Shown here in pieces: positions 34,512-43,573 of a stretch of 64,000 nucleotides of DNA. The notes below the pieces were generated by a model, which ran no database searches, had not been told where the DNA came from, and worked only from the letters and a program-made list of their open reading frames with translations. Source of the DNA: Paenibacillus sonchi (lineage in GTDB: Bacteria > Bacillota > Bacilli > Paenibacillales > Paenibacillaceae); the NCBI RefSeq assembly GCF_016772475.1, contig NZ_CP068595.1, forward strand, positions 2,294,001-2,358,000. The letters run 5' to 3'. Numbering within the stretch: the first letter of the stretch is position 1; the number at the start of each line of letters is the position of its first letter. Both the position numbers and the translations under genes were made by a program.

Positions 34512-35549
34512 ATGTATCCCAAAGATTTAAACTATACAATGCCGCCGGAATGGGGCGAACATGAACGCACATTTATTTCCTGGCCAGTCCAGGCTTCCAT
34601 GGTATTTCCGGATAATTATGCAGCGGTGAGCGCCGGCTATGCCGAGATTATCCGGGCCATTGCCGAGTTCGAGCCGGTAACCGTGATAGTTAATCCCGAA
34701 GAGCTGGAGCAGATAGAGAAGCTGGCTCTGGGAGACAACGTTACATTGCTGCCGATCCGGCATAATGATGCCTGGCTGCGTGACAACGGCCCGACTTTTG
34801 TGAAGGGTGCGGATGGCGCCCTTGCAGGCGTGAACTGGAAATTCAATGCCTGGGGCGGCAAATATTCGCCTTGGGATCTTGATGATGAGGTGGCTCCGCA
34901 GATTCTGGAGCAGGTCCAGGTTACCCGTTACGATGCTCCGCTGGTCATGGAAGGCGGCTCAATCCATACGGACGGTGATGGAACGCTCATTACGACCGAG
35001 GAATGTCTGCTGAACAAAAACCGCAACCCGGAGCTGGACCGGGAAGAAATTGAAGAATACGTGCGTAAATATACAGGCACAGAGGCCATCATCTGGTTGA
35101 AGCGCGGCCTAAGCGGGGATGAAACGGACGGTCATGTTGACAATATTGCCTGCTTCGCTGCGCCCGGGAAGGTAATCATCCAGGTCTGCGATGATCCGCA
35201 GGACGAGAATTATGAGATTACGCAGGAGAATCTGCATATTCTGGAGAATGCCGTGGATGCCAAAGGCCGGAAGCTGGAGATTGTCACCATCCAGCAGCCG
35301 CCTCGTACCGACTATGACGGCAGCCGTCTGACGCTCAGCTATTTGAACTTTTATTTTGTGAACGGCGGGATTATCCTGCCGGTGTTCGGAGGCGCTGCCG
35401 CCGAGACGGATGCGCTTGCCGAAGAGAAGCTTGCTGCACTGTTCCCGGACCGCAGAATCCGTACAGTGAACGGAATGGCCGTAATTGGTGAAGGCGGCAA
35501 TGTACACTGCACCACCCAGCAGATGCCTGCCGGGAGATCATCTATTTAA
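34512..35549 (+). CDS. aguA: Agmatine deiminase
   Basis: 345 residues. The start MPPEWGEHERTFISWP pattern, DAWLRDNGPTFV, the GDETDGHVDNIACF block with the catalytic Asp/His, and the C-terminal GEGGNVHCTTQQMP with the nucleophile Cys are all conserved. The enzyme converts agmatine to N-carbamoylputrescine and ammonia. The next gene encodes the enzyme that uses this product. No speA-like gene lies next to it in the window. Confidence 0.93.
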   Translation: MYPKDLNYTMPPEWGEHERTFISWPVQASMVFPDNYAAVSAGYAEIIRAIAEFEPVTVIVNPEELEQIEKLALGDNVTLLPIRHNDAWLRDNGPTFVKGADGALAGVNWKFNAWGGKYSPWDLDDEVAPQILEQVQVTRYDAPLVMEGGSIHTDGDGTLITTEECLLNKNRNPELDREEIEEYVRKYTGTEAIIWLKRGLSGDETDGHVDNIACFAAPGKVIIQVCDDPQDENYEITQENLHILENAVDAKGRKLEIVTIQQPPRTDYDGSRLTLSYLNFYFVNGGIILPVFGGAAAETDALAEEKLAALFPDRRIRTVNGMAVIGEGGNVHCTTQQMPAGRSSI

Positions 35550-35567
35550 TGCAAGGAGGACAGAACC

Positions 35568-36443
35568 GTGAGAAACGTAAAAGTAGCCGCGACGCAAATG
35601 AGCTGTTCGGGCGACATTGATGAAAATATCCGCAAGGCGGAAACACTGGTTAGAGAAGCTGCAGCCCAAGGTGCGCAGATTATTCTGCTGCAGGAGCTGT
35701 TTGAAACCCCATATTTCTGCCAGAAGGAGAAATCCGATTATTATGCTTATGCCACCGAGCTTGAGCACAACAAAGCGGTGAACCACTTCCAAGCCATCGC
35801 TAAGGAGCTGCAAGTGGTGCTGCCGATCAGTTTTTATGAAAAGAAAAACTATGCCCGTTACAACTCCTTAGCCGTGATTGATGCGGATGGCACGGTGCTG
35901 GGCAAGTACCGCAAAAGCCATATCCCGGATGGCCCTGGCTATGAAGAGAAGTTCTACTTCAATCCCGGGGATACCGGATTTAAGGTGTGGAACACCCGGT
36001 ATGCCAAAATCGGCGTAGGCGTCTGCTGGGATCAATGGTATCCGGAGGCAGCGCGGGTAATGAGCCTGATGGGTGCGGAAATTTTGTTCTACCCTACGGC
36101 CATTGGCTCGGAGCCGCAGGACGGCTCGATTGATTCCAAAGACCACTGGCAGACCTGCATGCTGGGCCATGCGGCAGCGAATCTGATTCCTGTTGTAGCC
36201 TCGAACCGGATCGGAGAAGAAACGGATGAGGAGTCCAGCATTAACTTTTACGGCTCCTCATTTATCGCTGGCCCGCAGGGCAACAAGATCGTTGAAGCCG
36301 GACGGGATGAGCAGACTGTACTGGTCAGCGAATTCGATCTTGACGCATTGGAGGTTGGCCGGATTGAGTGGGGAATCTTCCGCGACCGGCGGCCGGAGCT
36401 GTACCGGATGATCGCATCGTATGACGGAGATTTAACGTTTTAA
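35568..36443 (+). CDS. aguB: N-carbamoylputrescine amidase
   Basis: 291 residues of the nitrilase superfamily. The Glu-Lys-Cys triad lies in LLQELFETPYF, KYRKSHIPDG and VGVCWDQWYPEAA. The HIPDGPGYEEKFYFNPGDTGF stretch is typical of AguB. It cleaves N-carbamoylputrescine to putrescine, CO2 and ammonia. It follows aguA by 18 bp with its own AAGGAGG site, so the two form one operon completing the agmatine route to putrescine. Confidence 0.93.
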   Translation: MRNVKVAATQMSCSGDIDENIRKAETLVREAAAQGAQIILLQELFETPYFCQKEKSDYYAYATELEHNKAVNHFQAIAKELQVVLPISFYEKKNYARYNSLAVIDADGTVLGKYRKSHIPDGPGYEEKFYFNPGDTGFKVWNTRYAKIGVGVCWDQWYPEAARVMSLMGAEILFYPTAIGSEPQDGSIDSKDHWQTCMLGHAAANLIPVVASNRIGEETDEESSINFYGSSFIAGPQGNKIVEAGRDEQTVLVSEFDLDALEVGRIEWGIFRDRRPELYRMIASYDGDLTF

Positions 36444-36487
36444 GAATAAGCAAGCAGCAAGACCATTAGAACCCATTTGGGAACCGC

Positions 36488-36532
36488 AAAGGCACCGCCA
36501 GGAGGATGCCCCTCTTCCGGCGGTGCCTTTTT
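36488..36532 (+). terminator. Strong terminator after aguAB
   Basis: AAAGGCACCGCC pairs with GGCGGTGCCTTTTT; the loop also contains GAGGATGCCCCTC. T-rich tail present. Confidence 0.85.
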
Positions 36533-36718
36533 AGTTATATAGGAAACTATGATTACTTCCGCTAGCGGGTAAATTATGCATAAAGTTGGGGATAAACACC
36601 TTTGGACGAATTTGTAACGAACAACGGCAGAAATACCGTTGTTAGAGCGTCGAAGGGTCGGTTTGGCCTTATCTTGGAAACTATAAAGTTGAGGGATCAG
36701 TCGGTCTAGATATCCTAA

Positions 36719-36990
36719 TTCCAACTAGAGCTTGAGAAGAGCCGGTGAGCAAGCTCTAGTTGGAAAAGGGAACTTATTATTCCCGGAAATCAACAATCTC
36801 GAGATTTAAGTGGAAAAAAGAAACTTATTTAGGCTATATTACCCCGCCAAGGGCGAAATGAGCTGAATTAGTGTACCTTTTTCCACTTAATGTGCGGAGA
36901 ACAGGGTGCTGGGGCAAACGAGTTAACCTTTTTCCAACTAGCACTTCCTGCGAAGCGGGAAGGGGGAACTTAAGTTCACTTTTTCCACAT
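36719..36990. repeat. Cluster of degenerate GTGGAAAAAG repeats
   Basis: At least five copies of a ~22-bp motif, roughly TAAGTGGAAAAAGGNAACTTA, lie here in both orientations: 36757-36777, 36807-36832, 36868-36890 (reverse), 36920-36941 (reverse) and 36971-36990 (reverse). A perfect 16-bp inverted repeat (36719-36734 with 36750-36765) includes the first. A further hairpin AACAACGG/CCGTTGTT is at 36620-36643. The whole stretch 36533-37190 holds no supportable gene. A hairpin starting AAACGGC near 37097-37137 may be a weak terminator. Confidence 0.65.
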
Positions 36991-37190
36991 GATTTGGTTA
37001 CGGTTCAAGTAGGGAGGCCGGGCGAATGGGGAAAAGAGCGCTTCGCCTGGCGTGAGCAGATTACAGGGTCATCAGGCAACCTAATCCTAGAATCTGAAAC
37101 GGCTGCACTGTCCCGTGGGGGCGGCGCGGCCGTTTTGTTCTTTTTTGCGGTACTTAGACGAAACATTAATTGTTACAATCCAGCAATAAC

Positions 37191-37254
37191 ATGTTATATA
37201 ACATAACATATACACGAAAAGTTAATTGTCATCACTGCTTTAATCTGATAAAAT
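37191..37254 (+). promoter_or_regulatory. Promoter and palindrome before the amino-acid ABC operon
   Basis: TTGTCA (37226-37231) and TAAAAT (37249-37254) are 17 bp apart, 40 bp before the start codon. A perfect 14-bp palindrome ATGTTATATAACAT (37191-37204) lies upstream and may bind a regulator. Confidence 0.55.
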
Positions 37255-37293
37255 CTCCTTAAGTTATCTTACAAATCAGTAGGGGGATTGGAA

Positions 37294-38115
37294 ATGGGGA
37301 TGAAAAAGAAATGGGTGATGTCAGCTTTTGTGGCGTTTTTGGTGTTTGCAATGGCAGGCTGCGGCTCCGGCTCCAGCAATAAGGCGGGGAGCGGCAGTGC
37401 CGGCGGGGAGACGATCAAGTTCGCCAGCGACGCGAGTTATGCGCCGATGGAGTATATGGATACCGATAAGATTAAGGGCTTCGACATTGATTTCATCAAG
37501 GCGGTTATGGAAGAAGCGGGCATCGATTACACGGTTACGAACACAGGCTGGGATACCATGCTGTCCAGCGTGAAGCAGGGCACGGAATACCAGGCCGGGT
37601 TATCTTCGGTGTCCATTACAGATGAACGTAAGGAGACTTATGATTATTCCATTCCTTATTTTGAATCCACCAACATGATTATGGTTAAGGAAGGCAGCGA
37701 TATCAAGAATGCGCTTGACCTGAAGGACAAGAAGGTTGCCGTGCAGGCGGCGACTACGGCGGATGATTTGATGAGCGGAATTATGGGGGTGGACAACGGC
37801 AACCTGAAGCGTTTTGACAGCAATGCGGTGGCCCTGATGGAGCTGAACAGCGGGGGAGCGGATGCGGTGGTTGCGGATATCGCCATCGTGAATGAATACA
37901 TCAAGAACAACCCGAATGAGAAGCTGACGGGGATCATCGACAAAGAGAACTTCGGTTCTGAATATTACGGCATCCTGTATCCGAAGGGCAGTGAATGGAA
38001 GGCCAAGCTGGACCCGGCGATCAAAAAAATTATCGAGAACGGCAAATATACCGAAATCTACAAAGCCTGGTTCGGTGAAGAGCCGGATACCCAGACCCTT
38101 TTGAACGCGGAGTAA
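37294..38115 (+). CDS. Polar amino-acid ABC transporter substrate-binding lipoprotein
   Basis: 273 residues from the ATG eight bases after AGGGGG. Lipobox AMAGCGS with Cys23. The SBP_bac_3 fold is shown by FASDASYAPMEYMD, GFDIDFIKAVMEEAG, the Arg-containing ITDERKETYDYSIPYF that usually grips the ligand carboxylate, and GADAVVADIAIVNEYI. Likely ligand is glutamine, arginine or another polar amino acid. The permease and ATPase follow. A stem-loop separates this gene from the permease. Confidence 0.88.
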   Translation: MGMKKKWVMSAFVAFLVFAMAGCGSGSSNKAGSGSAGGETIKFASDASYAPMEYMDTDKIKGFDIDFIKAVMEEAGIDYTVTNTGWDTMLSSVKQGTEYQAGLSSVSITDERKETYDYSIPYFESTNMIMVKEGSDIKNALDLKDKKVAVQAATTADDLMSGIMGVDNGNLKRFDSNAVALMELNSGGADAVVADIAIVNEYIKNNPNEKLTGIIDKENFGSEYYGILYPKGSEWKAKLDPAIKKIIENGKYTEIYKAWFGEEPDTQTLLNAE

Positions 38116-38129
38116 GCGCAGGAACAACT

Positions 38130-38168
38130 AAGCATGCGTAATGATTGCTATTGCGCATGCTTCTTTTT
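38130..38168 (+). terminator. Attenuating hairpin between binding-protein and permease genes
   Basis: AAGCATGCGTAAT pairs with ATTGCGCATGCTT over 13 positions with one G-T pair, followed by CTTTTTA. It probably stops part of the transcripts so the binding protein is made in excess. Confidence 0.7.
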
Positions 38169-38214
38169 ATGAAATAGAGAGACAGAAACAAGCAGAAGAG
38201 AAGGGAAGAGTTCT

Positions 38215-38862
38215 ATGGATATCAGGTTTGACATCATAGCTCATTATCTGCCGGTATTGCTCAGGGGTACGGCCTTTACAATCGGTGTATCTATCGTCTC
38301 GATTATCTTCGGCTCCATCCTGGGGCTGGGTATCGGCTTTGGCAAAATGGCTCCAAAAGCGTATTTCCGCTGGCCGTTTCATTGTTACATCAACTTTTTT
38401 CGCGGGACTCCCTTGTATGTGCAGATTTTGATTGTCCACTTCGGGGTGATCCCCGCCTTTTACGGCAGCACTAATGTTCTGATGACCTCGTTTGTTGCGC
38501 TCTCTCTGAACTCAGCGGCCTATTCAGCCGAGATCTTCCGGGCGGGTATCCAGTCGATTGACCCGGGGCAGCGGGAGGCAGCGGTGTCACTGGGGATGAC
38601 CAGAGCTCAGGCGATGCGGTTTATCATTCTGCCGCAGGCGGTTAAACGGATGGTGCCTGCGTTCGGCAATGAATTTATCGTTCTGGTAAAGGATTCCTCG
38701 CTGCTCGCGCTGATTGCCGCCCCGGAGATTATGTACTGGAGCAACACGATGAAAGGCCAGTATTTGCGGATATGGGAACCGTATTTGACCGCTGCACTTA
38801 TTTATTTCATTCTTACTTACTCGCTCAGCAAGCTGCTTAATTATATTGAACGGAAGGTGTAA
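38215..38862 (+). CDS. Polar amino-acid ABC transporter permease (HisM/GlnP type)
   Basis: 215 residues with about five helices. INFFRGTPLYVQILIVHFG and the EAA loop GQREAAVSLGMTRAQAMRFIILPQAV are the standard marks of the His/Glu/Gln/Arg permease family. KDSSLLALIAAPEIMY follows. A single permease gene suggests a homodimeric pore. The ATPase gene starts 6 bp after its stop. Confidence 0.9.
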   Translation: MDIRFDIIAHYLPVLLRGTAFTIGVSIVSIIFGSILGLGIGFGKMAPKAYFRWPFHCYINFFRGTPLYVQILIVHFGVIPAFYGSTNVLMTSFVALSLNSAAYSAEIFRAGIQSIDPGQREAAVSLGMTRAQAMRFIILPQAVKRMVPAFGNEFIVLVKDSSLLALIAAPEIMYWSNTMKGQYLRIWEPYLTAALIYFILTYSLSKLLNYIERKV

Positions 38863-38868
38863 CCGCAC

Positions 38869-39600
38869 ATGGAGCCTATGATCTCAGTTCGGCATCTGCA
38901 TAAATCATTTGGAGCACACAAGGTGCTGACCGATATTAACGTCGATATTCACACCAGGGAGGTTGTGGTGGTGATCGGACCTTCGGGTTCGGGCAAATCA
39001 ACCTTTCTGCGCTGCCTGAATCTTCTGGAGCAGCCGCAAGAGGGCGACATCATGATTGAGGGCACATCCCTAATGGCCAAAAGCACCAGGATTAACGATA
39101 TCCGCACAGAGCTTGGCATGGTTTTTCAGCAGTTCAATCTGTTCCCCCACAAAAAAGTGATCGAGAACATCATGCTCGCCCCGGTCCGGGTCCGCAAATG
39201 GCCGGCGGAGCAGGCGCGCCGGAAGGCGCTGGAGCTGCTGGATAAGGTCGGTTTAAGCGAAAAAGCCGAGGCGTATCCGGCTTCGCTCTCCGGCGGTCAA
39301 GCCCAGCGGGTGGCCATTGCCCGTGCGCTGGCGATGGAGCCGAAGATCATGCTGTTTGATGAGCCTACCTCTGCGCTTGATCCGGAAATGGTCGGTGAGG
39401 TGCTTGCGGTAATGAAGGAACTGGCCCGTGAAGGGATGACTATGGTAGTAGTTACCCATGAGATGGGATTTGCCCGCGAAGTGGGGGACCGAGTGCTGTT
39501 TATGGAGCAGGGGACAGTTGTCGAGGAGGGTCATCCCGAGCAATTGTTCGGCCATCCGTCGCATGAGCGTACCCGGGCTTTTTTATCCAAGGTGTTGTGA
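38869..39600 (+). CDS. Polar amino-acid ABC transporter ATP-binding protein (GlnQ type)
   Basis: 243 residues, the usual size for GlnQ/HisP. Walker [10 protein letters not shown] (about residue 36), [16 protein letters not shown]-loop, signature LSGGQAQR (about 140), Walker [17 protein letters not shown] (about 160) and the H-loop [11 protein letters not shown]. It forms the importer with the two preceding genes. The next gene, terB, begins 157 bp later and belongs to a different unit. Confidence 0.92.
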   Translation: MEPMISVRHLHKSFGAHKVLTDINVDIHTREVVVVIGPSGSGKSTFLRCLNLLEQPQEGDIMIEGTSLMAKSTRINDIRTELGMVFQQFNLFPHKKVIENIMLAPVRVRKWPAEQARRKALELLDKVGLSEKAEAYPASLSGGQAQRVAIARALAMEPKIMLFDEPTSALDPEMVGEVLAVMKELAREGMTMVVVTHEMGFAREVGDRVLFMEQGTVVEEGHPEQLFGHPSHERTRAFLSKVL

Positions 39601-39757
39601 AATCCTGGCAAAGTAGAATCTTGGCGATTAATCGGTTATATTAGAGGGGGAAGGATTACGAGATGGAACATTAAGTAAATATTTGTCGAAACGGCTGAGA
39701 GGAGGCTCGGGGATATCTTTTGTTTATCATAACTTACAATGATAGAAGGAGAATACG

Positions 39758-40204
39758 ATGAGCACATTTAAAAATTGGTTGAACACAACAAAAAACGGAC
39801 TGACTGAACAGGTGAAAAAGTTCAAAAATAAAGATTTCATGAACGCTGTTGTCGCGGGCTGCGCCCTGGTTGCCGCAGCCGACGGCAAAATTGAGGAAAC
39901 CGAAAAAAACAAAATGGCCGGGTACATGAATCTCAGCAACGAATTGAAGGTTTTTGACATGAGAGATGTCATTGCCCAGTTCAATTTCTATGTCAGCAAT
40001 TTCGAATTTTCTCCGGAGATCGGCAAACAGGAAGCGCTGAAAGCCATCGCCAAGTTCAGCAGCAAACCGGAAATCGGACGTGTTATTGTAGGCGTATGTT
40101 CTGCTATCGGTGCGGCTGACGGCGATTTTGACGAGCAGGAAAAAGCAGTGGTACGGAATATTTGCAGCGTGCTGGGACTCAGCCCAAGCGAATTCAGCCT
40201 GTAA
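39758..40204 (+). CDS. terB: TerB-family tellurite/stress protein
   Basis: 148 residues, ATG eight bases after AAGGAG. The duplicated helical TerB core has two acidic metal-site segments: AAADGKIEETEKNKM and AAADGDFDEQEKAVV (here written GAADGDFDEQEKA in the sequence). TerB is a cytosolic helical protein proposed to bind metal and to bridge TerD proteins with the membrane protein TerC. It is the first gene of the 13-gene Ter/Tel block, suggesting co-expression with the terD genes 123 bp downstream. Confidence 0.85.
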   Translation: MSTFKNWLNTTKNGLTEQVKKFKNKDFMNAVVAGCALVAAADGKIEETEKNKMAGYMNLSNELKVFDMRDVIAQFNFYVSNFEFSPEIGKQEALKAIAKFSSKPEIGRVIVGVCSAIGAADGDFDEQEKAVVRNICSVLGLSPSEFSL

Positions 40205-40326
40205 CCCCGGATTGAAATTTACTGGGAAACGGATGAAACGTAATTGCTTCTGTGTCGTATCACTGGTATAACACCCATAAGTTAGACTTTTAGCTGCGAT
40301 TCTTTTCGAAACGGAGGTACGTAAAT

Positions 40327-40923
40327 TTGGCTGGTATTAATTTGGTAAAAGGTCAAAAGATTGATTTAACGAAAGGAAATGCCGGACTGTCCAATGTCAT
40401 TGTAGGGCTTGGCTGGGACCCCGCTGAGCCGGCACGCGGATTCTTCGGTGTCAAGAAGCAGGCGAACGTAGACTGCGATGCCTCGGCATTGCTCTTGAAC
40501 GAAAATGGCAAGCTGACCAACAAGCTGAATCTGGTCTGCTTCCACAACAAGCAGAATGCGAACAGCTCTGTTGTCCATTCCGGGGATAACCTGACAGGTG
40601 AAGGAGACGGGGACGACGAGCAGATTAAGGTAAATCTGAAGGCGATTCCTGCCGATGTGCACAAGGTTCTGGTCGTAGTCAATATCTATGATGCCGTGAA
40701 CCGCAAGCAGGACTTCGGAATGATTAAATCGGCGTACATCCGGATTGTGAACGCGTCAGGCAACAGTGAACTGGTCAAGTTCAACCTGACGGACAATTAC
40801 ACAGGTTTTACTGCATTGATCTGCGGAGAGCTCTACCGGCATGGCGAAGAATGGAAATTTGCCGCCATCGGTGAGGGAGCACACGCAGCACATATCAACC
40901 AATTGGCTGAACGCTACATCTAA
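40327..40923 (+). CDS. terD: TerD-family protein, first copy
   Basis: 198 residues, TTG start after GGAGG. It opens [15 protein letters not shown] and keeps the calcium-binding loops: VDCDASALLLNENGK and [15 protein letters not shown]. It has a six-residue-longer first loop (PARGFFGVKKQA) and lacks the DFDLD form found in the other copies, so it is the most divergent of the three. TerD proteins are Ca-binding cytosolic stress proteins linked to tellurite, phage and envelope stress tolerance. Confidence 0.87.
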   Translation: MAGINLVKGQKIDLTKGNAGLSNVIVGLGWDPAEPARGFFGVKKQANVDCDASALLLNENGKLTNKLNLVCFHNKQNANSSVVHSGDNLTGEGDGDDEQIKVNLKAIPADVHKVLVVVNIYDAVNRKQDFGMIKSAYIRIVNASGNSELVKFNLTDNYTGFTALICGELYRHGEEWKFAAIGEGAHAAHINQLAERYI

Positions 40924-40952
40924 TTCCAATATAAGAAAAGAGGTTTCTATTC

Positions 40953-41528
40953 ATGGCGATTAATTTATCCAAAGGGCAAAAAATCGATCTGACCAAAACA
41001 AATCCGGGTCTGTCCAAAATCACAGTCGGTCTCGGCTGGGATACCAATAAATACGACGGCGGTAAAGATTTCGACTTGGACGTTTCCGTCTTTTTGACCA
41101 ATGCCAGCGGTAAAGTCGATAAAGAGAGCAACTTCATTTTCTTCAACAACAAGCAGAACGAGAACGGTTCCGTTATACACACCGGTGACAACCGCACAGG
41201 CGAAGGCGACGGGGACGATGAGCAAATTCAAGTGGATCTGTCGAACATTCCGGCAGACGTTGATAAAGTGGCATTTACCATTACCATCTATGAAGCTGAG
41301 GCGAGAAGCCAGAACTTTGGACAAGTCTCCCGCTCTTATGTGCGTATTGTAAATGATGCGAACAGCGAAGAATTGATCCGGTTTGACCTGGGTGAAGACT
41401 TCTCCATTGAAACTGGCGTAGTGGTAGGCGAGCTGTACCGCAACGGCGCAGAATGGAAATTCAATGCCATCGGCAGCGGCTACAAGGACGGTCTTGCCGG
41501 CTTGACCCGTGATTACGGGCTGCAATAA
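40953..41528 (+). CDS. terD: TerD-family protein, second copy
   Basis: 191 residues with a canonical TerD sequence: [41 protein letters not shown], the Ca-binding [15 protein letters not shown] and [13 protein letters not shown]. It starts at ATG after AAAGAGG, 29 bp behind the first copy. Closely similar to the third copy, as expected from tandem duplication. Confidence 0.9.
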   Translation: MAINLSKGQKIDLTKTNPGLSKITVGLGWDTNKYDGGKDFDLDVSVFLTNASGKVDKESNFIFFNNKQNENGSVIHTGDNRTGEGDGDDEQIQVDLSNIPADVDKVAFTITIYEAEARSQNFGQVSRSYVRIVNDANSEELIRFDLGEDFSIETGVVVGELYRNGAEWKFNAIGSGYKDGLAGLTRDYGLQ

Positions 41529-41579
41529 AGCCTGCGGCTTCCGATAAATGAAACTATTCACGAAAGAAGGTTGTTACCA

Positions 41580-42161
41580 GTGACGATCAGTCTTTCCAAA
41601 GGACAGCGGATTGATCTTACCAAGACCAATCCGGGTCTGACGAAGGTAGTTGTGGGACTCGGCTGGGATACGAACAAATATAGCGGCGGCAAGGATTTTG
41701 ACTTGGATGCATCTGCATTTTTGCTCCATGAGGATGGCAAAGCCAAAGGTGAGGATGACTTTGTCTTTTACAATAATCCTTCCGGCGGCACCGGATCTGT
41801 AACCCATACGGGGGATAACCGTACAGGGGAAGGCGATGGGGATGATGAGCAGATCCTTGTGGATTTCAGCAAGGTTCCCGCAAATATTCAGCGTATCGGC
41901 ATTACAGTAACCATTTATGATTATGAGGCAAGAGTCCAGAACTTTGGACAAGTCTCCAATGCATTTGTGCGTGTCGTGGATGCTTCCAGTGACCGTGAGA
42001 TTCTGCGGTTTGACCTGGGTGAGGATTTCTCAACAGAAACGGCCGTTGTATTCTGTGAATTCTACCGCCATGGTGCAGATTGGAAGTTTCAGGCGGTGGG
42101 AAGCGGGTTTGCCGGCGGCCTTAGTGCCTTGTGCAGGAACTACGGACTTGACGCGCAATAG
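41580..42161 (+). CDS. terD: TerD-family protein, third copy
   Basis: 193 residues from the GTG after GAAAGAAGG. It shares [32 protein letters not shown] and [15 protein letters not shown] with the second copy. A terminator-like hairpin follows (42169-42200), so the terB-terD group may be transcribed at a higher level than the genes after it. Confidence 0.9.
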   Translation: MTISLSKGQRIDLTKTNPGLTKVVVGLGWDTNKYSGGKDFDLDASAFLLHEDGKAKGEDDFVFYNNPSGGTGSVTHTGDNRTGEGDGDDEQILVDFSKVPANIQRIGITVTIYDYEARVQNFGQVSNAFVRVVDASSDREILRFDLGEDFSTETAVVFCEFYRHGADWKFQAVGSGFAGGLSALCRNYGLDAQ

Positions 42162-42168
42162 TAGCTTC

Positions 42169-42200
42169 AAAGGCGGGATCTTAGCGATCCTGCCCTTTTT
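42169..42200 (+). terminator. Terminator inside the Ter cluster, after the third terD
   Basis: GGGATC pairs with GATCCT and AAAGG with CCTTT across one bulge, followed by TTTTT. It lies 8 bp after the stop and 44 bp before the next gene. Confidence 0.7.
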
Positions 42201-42243
42201 ATAAATATTAGAAAATTTATGCTTCTCAAAAGGTGGCGTAAAA

Positions 42244-43548
42244 ATGAGCACTCAAGTGGTTAAAGGGCAGAAAGCAGACCTGACCAAAGGCAATCCGGGA
42301 CTCCATCGCATGATTGCAGAGATCGCCTGGCATGCCCCTTCTTCGATGGAAATTGACGCCTCTGCGTTCCTGCTCGGTTCTGAGGGCAAGGTGCGCGGGG
42401 ATGATGACCTGATCTTTTATAATAATCCGTCTACATCTTATATCCGGTATAAGGACGTGCCGGGCCAGGCTTCAGGGGGCCTCAGGCAGTTCGAAATCGA
42501 ACTGGACAAGATTCCCCCGGACATCATGAGAATCGCACTTACGCTTACACTTTATGACGGCGACAACCGCAAGCAAAGCTTCGGGCAAATGAGTGAAGCT
42601 CATTGCCGGATTCTGAATCAGGCGACAGGCTCGGAAATCCTGCGATGTAATCTTGGAAGTCAATTCTCCGTAGAAACGGCTGTTGTAGTAGGAGAATTAT
42701 ATAGATACAGCGGTGAATGGAAGTTCAGCGCCATTGTGGCGGGTTTTGACGGCGGGCTGCAGGCGCTCTGCAGCAACTATGGAATTGAGGTGTCAGAGGA
42801 GCCGCCCCCGGCTCCACCTAAGACGGAGATGACAGAACGGAAGGGGGCGCAAACAGAGGCACCGGTGATACCGGTGATCCAGCCGACGGCTGAATCTGCT
42901 GCGTCTTCTTCCGGACGGCAGGAGATTTCTTCCTCTGCGCCGCTGAATCTTAATCTGAAGAAGATAGAGCTGAAGAAAAAAGGCGATTCCATTAACTTGA
43001 AGAAGTCTGCTGCCGGTCTGGGTGAAGTGCTGGTCAACCTTAACTGGAATCAGAAGCAGGGCGGCGGGCTGTTCAGCCGCAAGGGCGGCGTGGATCTGGA
43101 TCTTGCCTGTCTCTATGAACTCAAAAATGGCCAAAAGGGCGTTGTGCAGGCGCTTGGCAATGCTTTTGGCCATTTTCAGCAGCCGCCCTTTGTGATGCTG
43201 GATGGAGATGACCGGACAGGCTCCGTAACCTCTGGAGAAAACTTGCGTATAAACGGGAGTAAGGTTGCGGAAATCCAAAGAATTTTAATTTTTGCTTTTA
43301 TCTACAAAGGTGTTACCCATTGGTCCGAGGCAGATGGTGTAGTTACCATAACTCAAGGCGGCGGGCCGGATATTATTGTCCATCTGGACGAGCATAACAA
43401 CCGGAAGGGCATGTGCGCCATAGCCATGGTTCAGAATGTCGGGAATGAAACGTTCAGTATTGAAAGGCTCGTGCAATATTTCAGCGGGCATCGCGAAATG
43501 GACCAGGCATATGGATGGGGCCTGCAGTGGGTAGCAGGCAGTAAATAA
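42244..43548 (+). CDS. terA: TerD-TerA fusion protein
   Basis: 434 residues. Residues 1-185 are a TerD domain (KGQKADLTKGNPGLHRM; the second Ca loop is altered to YKDVPGQASGG, so metal binding there may be lost). Residues 186-240 are a Pro/Glu/Ser linker. Residues 240-434 are a second TerD-like domain of TerA type: KGDSINLKKSAAGLGEVLVNLNW, GVDLDLACLYELKNG, LDGDDRTG and FIYKGVTHWSEADG. TerA acts with TerB, TerC and TerD in the membrane-associated stress complex. Confidence 0.87.
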   Translation: MSTQVVKGQKADLTKGNPGLHRMIAEIAWHAPSSMEIDASAFLLGSEGKVRGDDDLIFYNNPSTSYIRYKDVPGQASGGLRQFEIELDKIPPDIMRIALTLTLYDGDNRKQSFGQMSEAHCRILNQATGSEILRCNLGSQFSVETAVVVGELYRYSGEWKFSAIVAGFDGGLQALCSNYGIEVSEEPPPAPPKTEMTERKGAQTEAPVIPVIQPTAESAASSSGRQEISSSAPLNLNLKKIELKKKGDSINLKKSAAGLGEVLVNLNWNQKQGGGLFSRKGGVDLDLACLYELKNGQKGVVQALGNAFGHFQQPPFVMLDGDDRTGSVTSGENLRINGSKVAEIQRILIFAFIYKGVTHWSEADGVVTITQGGGPDIIVHLDEHNNRKGMCAIAMVQNVGNETFSIERLVQYFSGHREMDQAYGWGLQWVAGSK

Positions 43549-43573
43549 ACTATTTTACCGGAGGCAAGATGGA

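Noticed and set aside
36871..37206. 111-codon open frame in the repeat-rich gap
   Set aside because: It reads through three copies of the repeat motif and has no convincing ribosome binding site.
39601..39757. ECF-sigma promoter for the ter cluster
   Set aside because: CGAAACGG resembles the start of an extracytoplasmic -35 element, but no matching -10 lies at the right distance.
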